Positions 50,616-61,100 of a DNA stretch of 64,000 bases are shown here, one piece after another. The translations under genes were made by a program, and so were the position numbers. The notes under the pieces were generated by a model. That model was not told where the DNA came from, made no database searches, and worked only from the letters and a program-made list of their open reading frames with translations. This DNA is from Sphingopyxis sp. (lineage in GTDB: Bacteria > Pseudomonadota > Alphaproteobacteria > Sphingomonadales > Sphingomonadaceae), in NCBI RefSeq assembly GCF_019459305.1, contig NZ_JAIBES010000139.1, positions 1-64,000 of the forward strand, in the 5' to 3' direction. The first letter of the stretch is position 1; each line of letters starts with the position of its first letter.

Positions 50616-51520
50616 ATGGCGCAGATCGGCAAGTCAGCGACACGGGATGCGTGCAGCGTGCGTCCGGGGGCCGCGCCGATGACCCTGTTTCTGGAATCGC
50701 TGGCGGAGTCTTCGAACGTCGCCGCATCGGCGCGCTCGGCGGGGGTGGCGGGCAATGCGATGTATGGGGAACGGCTGCCCAATGCCGGATTCACGGCGCG
50801 CCGGCACTAGGCGCTGTGCGGAGGGTTCGCGCGGCTGACCATGGCAACCTGCCGATCGGGGAGGGGCAGGAGGCGTGGCGGATCACCTTGTCAACGCCGG
50901 GTCCCGGCTTTGCGCCTTGGGTTCGCACCAGCCCGGATTTGCATATCGCGGCCGCTGTTCTGGCGGCGCTGCCGCCTGATACGATGATCGCGATACGCCA
51001 GGTCGGCGACTTTGGACTGTCACTGCCCTTGTCCTTGTCCTTGTCCATGACATTAGAGGCTGAAACCATGAGTGAAATGCCGACGACCCTGCGCTTTGCA
51101 TTGCCTATGTTGGCCGTGGCGCAGGCACAAAAGGCGGTCACTTACAAGGAGGCGCTGACGCTGATTGATGCGCTGGACCATGCCAAGGTCGAAGGCGGGC
51201 CGCTAAACGATCGGCCCGCGGAACCTGACGCGGGGTGATGCTGGCTGGTTGGCGAGGTCCCGACGGGCGATTAGTCTGGGCAGGGGAATTCGATCGTGAT
51301 CTGGACGGCCGGCGACTGGCGATTTGTCGCGCCACAAGTCGGGATGGTGGTCGTGCGGCTGGCCGATGGGGCGCGGCTCCGATTCGACGACGGCGAATGG
51401 GTCGCACCGGTAACCATCGTCGGCCCATCTGGTAGCTCGACAATCGATGCCGAAGCGCGTAGCGCGCTAGCTGCGTTGATCCAGCACCTGCAGGCGCAGG
51501 GTCTTCTGATTTCAGGCTGA
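50616..51520 (+). pseudogene. decayed gene-transfer-agent/prophage relic: HTH (terminase-small-like) fragment, tail/host-specificity protein C-terminus, DUF2793 pseudogene
   Basis: FLESLAESSNVAASARSAGVAGNAMYGERLPNAGFTARRH*ALCGGFARL; then HIAAAVLAALPPDTMIAIRQVGDFGLSLPLSL; then LRFALPMLAVAQAQKAVTYKEALTLIDALD...PDAG*CWLVGEVPTGD*SGQGNSIVIWTAGDWRFVAPQVGM...DDGEW. Confidence 0.6.
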
Positions 51521-51607
51521 ATTTCCTCTCGTTGGTTTTAAAAGTGCGACTTTTTGGCAACAGATTAGCGATTTGTTCACTTGCACGGAACCAAAGCGGC
51601 GAGTAGG

Positions 51608-51623
51608 ACGTCTGCCGAGACGT
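51608..51623. other. small hairpin in ompA 5' leader
   Basis: ACGTCT-GCCG-AGACGT, ~28 nt upstream of the ATG. Confidence 0.5.
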
Positions 51624-51650
51624 ATATCTCAATTTGAAAGGGGAATTACT

Positions 51651-52769
51651 ATGAGGAAGCTTGCCTTAGCTGTGGCGTTAGCCTCCACTGCCCTGGCGTC
51701 GCCCGCTCTGGCCCGCGATGGCTCGTGGTACGTTGGCGTCGGCGGCGGTGTGATGATCGTCGAAGATCTGGATCTCGACATCGGGACCTTTAACAATGCC
51801 GCATCGCTGGACCATCGCACCGGTTATGATTTCGAAGGTACGGTTGGTTATGACTTCGGCGGTTTCCGCGCAGAAGTCGAAGTCGGTTATCGCGAAGCCG
51901 ACATCAAGTCGGGTCGCTTCGGCGTTCCGGGCATTCCGGCGACTGCGTCAGGAACCGGTGCGCTCTACACCGGCGGCACGGCGCTTAACGGCGATACGAA
52001 TGCGCTGAGCTTCATGGTCAACGGCATGCTCGACTTCGGCGACGACGACGGCCTGCAGGGCTTTGTCGGCGGTGGTGCCGGTGTTGCCCGCGTGTCGGTC
52101 GAACCCGTCTTCGCTGGTGCGTTCCTCGACGATTCGGACACGGGCTTCGCCTGGCAGGCGATTGCCGGCGTTCGCGCGCCGCTCAGCAGCAACTGGGATG
52201 CCGGTCTGAAGTATCGTTTCTTCAACGTCGACAATATCGATCTGGTTGATCAGGTCGGCCGTGACGTTTCGACGCGCTTCCGCTCGCACTCGATCCTGGG
52301 TACGCTGACGTACAACTTCGGTGGTGCACCGGAGCCGGTTGTGGCGCCGCCGCCCCCGCCGCCCCCGCCGCCCCCGCCGCCCCCGCCGCCCCCGCCGCCG
52401 CCGCCTCCGGTGGTGTGTGAGCCCGGACCGTACATCGTGTACTTCGACTGGGATCAGTCGAACATCACGCCGGAAGCGGCTTCGACGCTCGACAACGCAA
52501 TCAGCGCTTACAACCGTGGTTGCACGGGTACGCAGGTCATGCTGGCCGGTCACGCCGACCGTTCGGGTGCGGCCACGTACAACGTCGGCCTGTCGAACCG
52601 TCGTAACGACGCAGTTCGCAGCTATCTGACCGCTCGCGGTATCTCGGATAGCTCGATCGGCGCTGAAGGTTTCGGCGAAAGCCGTCCGGCCGTTGCTACC
52701 GCCGATGGCGTCCGCAACGACCAGAACCGTCGCGTGGAAATCACTTACGGTCCGAACTCGGGCATGTAA
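51651..52769 (+). CDS. OmpA family outer membrane protein with polyproline linker
   Basis: Signal peptide; beta-barrel N-terminus; 21-Pro run; OmpA C-terminal IVYFDWDQSNITPEAASTLDNAI...GHADRSGAATYNVGLSNRRNDAVRSYL. Confidence 0.93.
   Translation: MRKLALAVALASTALASPALARDGSWYVGVGGGVMIVEDLDLDIGTFNNAASLDHRTGYDFEGTVGYDFGGFRAEVEVGYREADIKSGRFGVPGIPATASGTGALYTGGTALNGDTNALSFMVNGMLDFGDDDGLQGFVGGGAGVARVSVEPVFAGAFLDDSDTGFAWQAIAGVRAPLSSNWDAGLKYRFFNVDNIDLVDQVGRDVSTRFRSHSILGTLTYNFGGAPEPVVAPPPPPPPPPPPPPPPPPPPPPVVCEPGPYIVYFDWDQSNITPEAASTLDNAISAYNRGCTGTQVMLAGHADRSGAATYNVGLSNRRNDAVRSYLTARGISDSSIGAEGFGESRPAVATADGVRNDQNRRVEITYGPNSGM
52348..52410 (+). repeat. CCG/CCC microsatellite-like repeat encoding polyproline linker
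   Basis: 21 consecutive Pro codons, largely (CCGCCGCCC)n. Confidence 0.9.
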
Positions 52770-52811
52770 GACCGGTTTCCGCTCCCGATCGGGACTGGAA
52801 GAAACAAGTGA

Positions 52812-52844
52812 GGGCGGTACCGCAAGGTGCCGCCCTTTCTTCTT
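52812..52844 (+). terminator. rho-independent terminator of ompA
   Basis: GGGCGGTACC-GCAA-GGTGCCGCCC followed by TTTCTTCTT. Confidence 0.85.
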
Positions 52845-53049
52845 GGGACGTGTCGATCCCGGCCTTACCCGCGCAAGACGCAGACGAGTTTGAACGCGCG
52901 AGTTTTGCTTGCCAGACCAGGAGAATGTTATATTATCACATAACGATTGTGCGGTCGGCTGATCGAGGCAGGGCGCAAGGTCGCCACATGCGCCGCTGAT
53001 TGCCAGTCAGGAAAGACAGCATTGGCTGTGCCCTATGGGGAGAGAGACT

Positions 53050-53475
53050 ATGCGCCGACGCCGCAGCATTTTTCGCACCGATCCCAATGCCAGTCCGTTG
53101 ATCAACACGACGCCGCTGATCGATGTCATGCTGGTGATGCTGGTAATGTTCATCATCACCATTCCGCCGCCGACGCATAGTGTCGATGTGACTTTGCCGG
53201 GCGTTGACGCTGGCCCCGCCGAGGTGCGCGAGGAGAACCGCATCACCATCGACACTGCAGACGTGATCCGCTGGAATGGCGAGGCGATCGACCTTGCGCA
53301 GCTTGGCGAACTGGTGAAGGTGGCATCAGGGCAGCGCGATCCTGCGACGCTGAAGTTCGAGCCCGAAGCCCGGGCGCGGTACCTGCGCGTCGATCAGGCC
53401 ATCGGTGAAATCCGGCGCAACGGGGGCTCAGCCATCGCTTTTCCAGGCATCGAGCGATATGCCGCGACCATCTGA
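53050..53475 (+). CDS. ExbD/TolR family biopolymer transport protein
   Basis: SPLINTTPLIDVMLVMLVMFIITIPPPTHSVDVTLP; DQAIGEIRRNGGSAIAFPG. Confidence 0.87.
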   Translation: MRRRRSIFRTDPNASPLINTTPLIDVMLVMLVMFIITIPPPTHSVDVTLPGVDAGPAEVREENRITIDTADVIRWNGEAIDLAQLGELVKVASGQRDPATLKFEPEARARYLRVDQAIGEIRRNGGSAIAFPGIERYAATI

Positions 53476-53498
53476 TCGCTAGCTGTTCCCAGCCCCGT

Positions 53499-54041
53499 TC
53501 AAGCAGACGGCGGCGTACCGGGGCGGAGATATGCCATCATATAGCCAACATAGTCGACTTTGCCGAGCGGGATGCCCATGTGGCGCAGGATCGAATAGGC
53601 CGCGACAAGATGGAAGTAAAATTGCGGCTGCGCCCAGTCGCGGACGTAGGCGCGCGCGGTCATGTCGAAGACCATGCCGTTGGGCAGATCGAAGCTGACA
53701 GCCCGGTCCGGGTCGGCGTCGAGCGTGGCTGCGTCGACGGTGTCGAGCCATGTCAGCGTCGCAGCAATTTGGGCCTGAAGGCCTGCGAAGTCGGTCGCGT
53801 CGTCGGTCAGCGTGGGCGCGCCGATTGCGCCGAGACGCGTCGGCGGCTGGATGGCCTGGAGGCAGCTGAAGCGAACCTGCGAGGCGAGGGGAAACATATC
53901 GGGCGCGAGCCGCGCGACGATCAGCTGCATTTCGCCGACGCCGTTCTCCGCGCCCGTCGCGAGCGCCTTGTCGAGCTGCGCGGACAGTGCGCCCAGGCCG
54001 TTCTTATAGGCCGGAACGATCATATCATAGAGCATCGTCAT
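53499..54041 (-). CDS. DUF1993 family protein
   Basis: MLYDMIVPAYKNGLGALSAQLDKA; PQFYFHLVAAYSILRHMGIPLGKVDYVG. Confidence 0.87.
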   Translation of the reverse strand: MTMLYDMIVPAYKNGLGALSAQLDKALATGAENGVGEMQLIVARLAPDMFPLASQVRFSCLQAIQPPTRLGAIGAPTLTDDATDFAGLQAQIAATLTWLDTVDAATLDADPDRAVSFDLPNGMVFDMTARAYVRDWAQPQFYFHLVAAYSILRHMGIPLGKVDYVGYMMAYLRPGTPPSA

Positions 54042-54060
54042 ATCCTTTGCGGGTGGGCGA

Positions 54061-55860
<1,800 letters not shown>

Positions 55861-56082
55861 CGCAGCGGCCCTAGCAGTGGTGGCGCCCGCGCTCAACGGC
55901 GCAGAATGGCGCTGTGCTTCATGGATCATGAAGCCGGGCTGCATAGTTGGACGCATAATTTCGGACAAAGATGATGGCGATCTGGGTTTATGACGCATTG
56001 CACAATAGATTGGATGCCCTAGACTGGCGCTAACGAACAGACGCCCATAGAGCGTCGGGGCTTGCCAAGGAACGTATCGATC

Positions 56083-57303
56083 ATGCTGTATCACGCCTTT
56101 GAAATGCACAAGAGCTGGCTGGCGGGCGCGAGCGCGCTGGCGACCGCGGGCGCGCAGGTGATGCAGCACCCGGCAAACCCACTGGGCTATTTTGGCGGCA
56201 GTTCGCAATTTGCATCGGCGCTGGAAGTATTCGCGCATGCCGCGGCGCCGCGCGGCAAGCCCGCGTTCGACCTTTACGAGACCGCCGTCGGTGGTGAAGT
56301 GGTGCCGGTGACCGAGGTAGTTGAGGCGCGCAAACCGTTCGGGCAGCTCAAGCATTTCAAGCACAAGGGTACGAAAGACGCGCCCAAGTTGCTGATCGTC
56401 GCACCGATGTCGGGCCATTATGCGACCTTGCTGCGCGGCACGGTCGAGCGAATGCTGCCCGGGCATGATGTGTGGATCACCGACTGGCGCGACGCGCGCA
56501 ACGTGCCGCTGGAGGCGGGCAGGTTCGACCTCGACGATTATATCGATTATCTGATCGGCTGGATGGAGCATATCGGCCCCGGCGCGCATATGCTGGCGGT
56601 GTGCCAGCCGTCCGTTCCGGCGCTTGCCGCTGCAGCGATCATGGCCGCCGACAAGAATAAATGCCGTCCGAAAACGCTGACGATGATGGGCGGCCCGATC
56701 GATACGCGCAAGGCGCCGACCGCGGTCAATCAGCATGCGATGACGCGCCCGCATGCGTGGTTCCAGGAAAATGTCATCGCGTCGGTCCCGGCCTATTATC
56801 CGGGCGCCGGTCGGCGTGTCTATCCGGGGTTCTTGCAACTCGCGGGCTTCATGTCGATGAACCTGGGCAATCACATGATGAGCCACTGGTCGATGTTCAA
56901 ACATCTGGTCGACGGTGACGGGGAAGAGGCCGACAAGACCAAGGAATTCTACGACGAATATCGCTCGGTGTGTGATATGACCGCCGAATTCTATCTGCAG
57001 ACCGTCGATGTCGTGTTCCAGCGCCACGCGCTGCCCAAGGGCGAGATGCTGCATCGCGGCAAGCCGGTGGATCTAAATGCGATCGAGGATATTGCCCTGC
57101 TCGCGATCGAAGGCGAGCGCGACGATATTTCGGGGATCGGCCAGACGAAAGCGGCGCTGACGCTGGCGAAGAACCTGCCGGCCGAACAGAAGAAATATCT
57201 GATGGCGAAGACGGTCGGTCATTACGGGATCTTCAACGGCCGCAAATGGCGCGAAGATATTGCGCCGGTGGTCGAAAAATGGATACGGAGCAACGGCGGA
57301 TAA
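56083..57303 (+). CDS. phaZ: intracellular polyhydroxyalkanoate depolymerase
   Basis: MLYHAFEMHKSWLAGASALA; LIVAPMSGHYATLLRGTVERMLPGHDVWITDWRDARNVPL; AVCQPSVPALAA; TVGHYGIFNGRKWRE. Confidence 0.93.
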   Translation: MLYHAFEMHKSWLAGASALATAGAQVMQHPANPLGYFGGSSQFASALEVFAHAAAPRGKPAFDLYETAVGGEVVPVTEVVEARKPFGQLKHFKHKGTKDAPKLLIVAPMSGHYATLLRGTVERMLPGHDVWITDWRDARNVPLEAGRFDLDDYIDYLIGWMEHIGPGAHMLAVCQPSVPALAAAAIMAADKNKCRPKTLTMMGGPIDTRKAPTAVNQHAMTRPHAWFQENVIASVPAYYPGAGRRVYPGFLQLAGFMSMNLGNHMMSHWSMFKHLVDGDGEEADKTKEFYDEYRSVCDMTAEFYLQTVDVVFQRHALPKGEMLHRGKPVDLNAIEDIALLAIEGERDDISGIGQTKAALTLAKNLPAEQKKYLMAKTVGHYGIFNGRKWREDIAPVVEKWIRSNGG

Positions 57304-57352
57304 CGTCCGCCGCCATCGGCATCGGCCTTTATCGCGGTCGATTCGAGCAGGA

Positions 57353-57697
57353 ATGATCCAAGTGACCAACCGCATCGGGGCAACCTTGGCTGCTGCAATG
57401 CGCGCCGTGGGCAACCAATGGCTGCCGATCGGCGTCGGCGCGGCGGTGTGGATGTTCGTTACGCTGGCCAGCGCGGCGCAAGGCCAGCTTTTTGCAACCT
57501 ATCACGGCCGCGAACAGGATTGGTGGCCGACGCTCGGTTACACTGCGGCGGTCTTTTCGGTCTGGGCGCTTTTGTCGCCCGCCGTGCTGATGGCGGCCGA
57601 CCGGATATGTGCCCCGTTGAAGCGGTGGCGATGGAGCCGGGCGGGGCGGTGTTCCAGGCGATCACGGGCGAGGCCGGGGCGGCATTCGATGCGCTAA
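57353..57697 (+). pseudogene. truncated sensor histidine kinase-like N-terminal membrane region
   Basis: WLPIGVGAAVWMFVTLASAAQGQLFATYHGREQDWWPTLGYTAAVFSVWALLSPAVLMAADRICAP, then loses sense; no kinase domain follows. Confidence 0.45.
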
Positions 57698-58080
57698 GGC
57701 GACGCAATCCCGACGGCGCCGCGGCGCTTTCGCGGCTGGGCGCCCAAGTCGATGACATACTCCTTCTCCATTGGCAGCGCGCCGGACAGGTGCAGGACGA
57801 TACGACCGCGTCGTTGACCACCGGCGTACAGGCGGCGCAGTTCGCATTGGCCGGACCAACATTTGCGGCGGCGCAGGCGCGCTGGGACAGCCATATGTCG
57901 GTCCGGATGGTAGAGGCCGTGCGAGCCAATCCGGGCAAACGCGTAATGGTGATCGGCAGCTACAAGAACCGGGCGATGCTGCAACAGGCCGCGCAGGCGG
58001 TCGCCCCGCAGCGTGTCATCAACGCATCGCAATGGTTCGAAAAGACGAATTCCGCCATAACCGTGATCGAAAGGAAGTGA
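57631..58080 (+). CDS. DUF5694/TraB-like C-terminal fragment, hypothetical
   Basis: RWDSHMSVRMVEAVRANPGKRVMVIGSYKNRAMLQQAAQAVAPQRVINASQWF; ATG at 57631 inside the run-on frame. Confidence 0.45.
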   Translation: MEPGGAVFQAITGEAGAAFDALRRRNPDGAAALSRLGAQVDDILLLHWQRAGQVQDDTTASLTTGVQAAQFALAGPTFAAAQARWDSHMSVRMVEAVRANPGKRVMVIGSYKNRAMLQQAAQAVAPQRVINASQWFEKTNSAITVIERK

Positions 58081-58082
58081 TG

Positions 58083-58496
58083 ATGAAACGCTGGTATGAT
58101 GGAAGCTGTCACTGCGGCGCGGTGAAATTTCGGTTTCACATGGATGTCGGTTCTGGCACCAGCAAGTGCAACTGCACCTTTTGCTGAAAGCAGCGGAACT
58201 GGAAAGTGGGCGGGTTGAAGCCCGAGGATTTCGAGCTGGTTTCGGGCGAAGACGCCCTGGCGACCTATGCGCGCGAAACCGAAGCGTTCGCGATAGCGCA
58301 CAAATTCTGTGCGACATGCAGAACCCAGACGCACGGCAGCGGCTATCTGAAAGAGCTGGGCGGCGCCTTTGCCTCGGTTCGGGTCGCTGCGATCGACGAT
58401 CTGGCGGTCGAGGAACTGGTCTCCGCCCCGGTCACCTTTTGCGACGGTCTGCAGAACAATTGGTGGACCAGCCCAAACGAGACGCGCCACCTCTAA
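58083..58496 (+). pseudogene. GFA/CENP-V family (glutathione-dependent formaldehyde-activating-like) protein interrupted by in-frame TGA
   Basis: MKRWYDGSCHCGAVKFRFHMDVGSGTSKCNCTFC[TGA]KQRNWKVGGLKPEDFELVSGEDALATYARETEAFAIAHKFCATCRTQTHGSGY...NNWWTSPNETRHL*. Confidence 0.8.
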
Positions 58497-58587
58497 TTGG
58501 TGGTTCTCGAGCCTTGCGCGCGGCGCGACGATTCCGGATTTGACGGGATGCCGACGACCGCAGCCACACCGTGCGGCATTGCGACCC

Positions 58588-58983
58588 TTAGTGCCAGGAC
58601 GAGGTGCGCACGCTCCAGTAGGCGACATACAGCAATCCTGCCCACAGCAGCAAGATCGCGGCCATGCCGACACGGCTCGACGGGCGTTCGCTTGCGGCCT
58701 CCGCGGCGGCGTGGAGTTCGCTCCAGAGCGGGCCGCGGATCAGGCGGCGGACCGCCCACAGTCCCAATGGGACGATAAGGAGGTCGTCGAGCCAGCCCAG
58801 CACCGGAATGAAATCGGGGATCAGGTCGATCGGCGACAATGCATAGGCGGCGACCGCGATCGCCAAGAACCGCGCGAGCACAGGCACGCGCGGGTCGCGT
58901 GCGGCAAGCCACGCGGCGTGCGCTTCGACCGCGAGACGATGGCCAAGATCGCCGATGCGTTCGGAAAGGGATTTGCCGGTCAT
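58588..58983 (-). CDS. DUF1232 (YkvA) family membrane protein
   Basis: VLARFLAIAVAAYALSPIDLIPDFIPVLGWLDDLLIVPLGLWAVRRLI. Confidence 0.9.
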   Translation of the reverse strand: MTGKSLSERIGDLGHRLAVEAHAAWLAARDPRVPVLARFLAIAVAAYALSPIDLIPDFIPVLGWLDDLLIVPLGLWAVRRLIRGPLWSELHAAAEAASERPSSRVGMAAILLLWAGLLYVAYWSVRTSSWH

Positions 58984-59007
58984 CGCGATCTATACTAGCC
59001 TTCCTGC

Positions 59008-60000
59008 ATGGCGATCCAACTGAAAAGCGCGCGGGTCGAGCGTTGGGCGGTGGCGGGATCGTCTGTGATCGCGCGCGGCGCCAATAATTTTGTCGATGTT
59101 GTGGTGGCGGAGGTTGAGAGCGAGGGCGCGATCGGGCGCGGCGAAGGCACGCCGGCCTATTATCTGGGCGAGGATGCCGCGGCATGCCGCGATCAGATAT
59201 TGCTGGCGGCGCCGCATATCGCCGACCTGGATGCCGCCACCGCGCGGGCGTTGGTGCAGGAATTGGTGGCGCCCGGCGCCGCGCGCAATGCGCTCGATTG
59301 CGCCTTGTGGGATCTGGCGGCGAAGCAGCGCGGGCTGCGACTCTGGCAGGTGGCGGGCTGCGATGGCGCGCCAACGGCACGGGTTACCGCCTTCACCATC
59401 TCGCTCGGCACGCCAGGGGCGATGGCCGAGCAGGCCGCGACCGCCGAGGCCGACGGCTATCGCCTGCTCAAGATCAAGCTGACCGGCGAGGATGATCGGC
59501 TGCGCGTTGCCGCGGTGCGGACGGGGGCGCCCGAAGCGCGGCTGATTGTCGATGCCAACGAAAGCTGGGGGCAGCTCGACATATTGGCTGAGGCCGAAGC
59601 ACTCGCCGATTTCGGGGTCGAGATGATCGAGCAGCCCGTCGCGGTCGGCGCCGACGCGCTGCTCGATCCGATTTATGCACCGATCCCGTTCGTTGCCGAC
59701 GAAAGCTGCCAGACCGCCGCCGACGTCGCGCGGATCGGCGCCTTCTACGATGGGGTGAACATCAAGCTCGACAAAGCGGGCGGGCTGACCGAGGCGTTGC
59801 GTATCGCCGATGCTGCCGACGCCGCCGGCCTGTCGATCATGGTCGGATGCATGTTGTCGACCAGCCTGGCGATCGCACCGGCGTTCGTACTGGCGCAGCG
59901 GGCGCGATGGGTCGACCTCGACGGCCCCGCGCTGCTGGCGCGGGACCGTGAGGGTGGGTTCGAGTTTCGCGAGGGACGGATTGGGCCGCCGGTCGTTTGA
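59008..60000 (+). CDS. dipeptide epimerase-like enolase superfamily enzyme
   Basis: ARNALDCALWDLAAKQRGLRLWQV; LLKIKLTGEDDRLRVAAVR; LIVDANESW; NIKLDKAGGLTEALRIA. Confidence 0.85.
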   Translation: MAIQLKSARVERWAVAGSSVIARGANNFVDVVVAEVESEGAIGRGEGTPAYYLGEDAAACRDQILLAAPHIADLDAATARALVQELVAPGAARNALDCALWDLAAKQRGLRLWQVAGCDGAPTARVTAFTISLGTPGAMAEQAATAEADGYRLLKIKLTGEDDRLRVAAVRTGAPEARLIVDANESWGQLDILAEAEALADFGVEMIEQPVAVGADALLDPIYAPIPFVADESCQTAADVARIGAFYDGVNIKLDKAGGLTEALRIADAADAAGLSIMVGCMLSTSLAIAPAFVLAQRARWVDLDGPALLARDREGGFEFREGRIGPPVV

Positions 60001-60001
60001 C

Positions 60002-60143
60002 AAATCCCTGTCGCGCAGCGATGGGGAGGGGAAGGGCTCATCGCAGATGAGTGGTGAAGGGGCGGCAGCGTTTCGCCTTAGACCCTCCGTCAGCCCTTCG
60101 GGCTGCCATCCCCTCCGATGCCTGCGGCACAGGGAGGATTTGG
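60002..60143. repeat. REPIN-like inverted doublet with two covarying hairpins per arm
   Basis: Left arm CAAATCCCTG-TCGC-GCA-GCGA-TGGGGAGGGGAAGGG-CTCATC-GCA-GATGAG; right arm (rc) CAAATCCTCCCTG-TGCC-GCA-GGCA-TCGGAGGGGATGG-CAGCCC-GAA-GGGCTG. Confidence 0.8.
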
Positions 60144-60145
60144 AG

Positions 60146-60610
60146 TTACAGCGCCACCTCGGCGTGCTTGCCGAGATCGCCTTCGTTCATCTTCATGCCG
60201 GTCATCAGTTTGAAAACGCCCTTTATCCCCGGATCGGCGGTCCAGATTTCGGCATCAGCCAGGTCGAAGCGCAGCAGAACAAGTGTGGGATCATCCTTGC
60301 CGCCGTCATACCAAGCCGCGACGCCGTTGCTCCACAGCCTGTCGAGCACGGCGCGGTCATTTTCGAGCACCAGCGTTCCTGCGATGCAGGCGAACAGGTC
60401 GTGGCCCTTGGATGCGAACTGCGCCATCGCCGGACCGCCGTTCGCAAGGCGGTTGTCGGTCGAGGTAAAGAACCAGAAAGCGCTGTTGGCATCCTTGTCA
60501 AGCTGCGCGTTCATCGGGATGTGATGCTCGCGGCTGCCGGTGGTGCCGACCATCACATAGGGGCTGTCGGCGAGGGCTTTCCAGAACTGCTTTTTGATAT
60601 CGTCGCTCAT
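60146..60610 (-). CDS. pyridoxamine 5'-phosphate oxidase-like (general stress FMN-binding) protein
   Basis: FWKALADSPYVMVGTTGSREHHIPMNAQLDKDANSAFWFFTSTDNRLA. Confidence 0.85.
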   Translation of the reverse strand: MSDDIKKQFWKALADSPYVMVGTTGSREHHIPMNAQLDKDANSAFWFFTSTDNRLANGGPAMAQFASKGHDLFACIAGTLVLENDRAVLDRLWSNGVAAWYDGGKDDPTLVLLRFDLADAEIWTADPGIKGVFKLMTGMKMNEGDLGKHAEVAL

Positions 60611-60672
60611 CGAGGGGTCTCCTTTTCTCTTGATGAGTCAACAACGCGGCAGCCGCTCCATTGTTGCCCGGC

Positions 60673-61068
60673 TTAGCGTCGCTGCGGCTCGACATAGCTC
60701 ACGACCTCATATTCGATGCCGTCGGGATCGAAGAAATAGAAGCGTCGGCCGGGGTCATAATCGTCGTGGTTGAAGGGGGTGAGGCCAGCCGCCTTTACGC
60801 GCCCTTCAATGGCGTCAAGATCGTCGACCTGCACCCCGACATGGTTAAGCGGCTCGCCCTTGGGATAGCGGATGCCTGCATGCTGTCCGTCCGGCCCGGT
60901 GTAGAGCGCGACATAGGCGGCATCGCTGCCAAGGTGGATCGTGCGGCCGCCGTCGCGCGCCGGGCCGCGCCACCGCTCGTGCCAGCCAAAGATGGCAGCG
61001 AGAAGGGTAGCGGTGCGATCGGGATCGCTGACCGTAAGATTGATATGCTCGATAAAGGGATACGTCAC
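60673..61068 (-). CDS. VOC family protein
   Basis: IEHINLTVSDPDRTATLLAAIFGW; LNHVGVQVDDLDAIEGRVKAAG; RFYFFDPDGIEYEVVSY. Confidence 0.88.
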   Translation of the reverse strand: MTYPFIEHINLTVSDPDRTATLLAAIFGWHERWRGPARDGGRTIHLGSDAAYVALYTGPDGQHAGIRYPKGEPLNHVGVQVDDLDAIEGRVKAAGLTPFNHDDYDPGRRFYFFDPDGIEYEVVSYVEPQRR

Positions 61069-61100
61069 GGATTGGCTCCTGATTCGGGTTGACGCAGCGA

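Noticed and set aside
52330-52420. CRISPR-like or tandem array
   Set aside because: It is an in-frame proline-codon repeat within ompA, with no spacers.
55930-57054. N-terminal extension of the 997-aa minus-strand ORF (54061-57054)
   Set aside because: The extension is antisense to phaZ; the ABC transporter itself starts at 55860 or 55929.
58185-58187. Selenocysteine codon in the GFA-family gene
   Set aside because: The downstream sequence does not form a convincing bacterial SECIS hairpin, and an ordinary residue such as Trp is expected here; a nonsense mutation is simpler, although not excluded.
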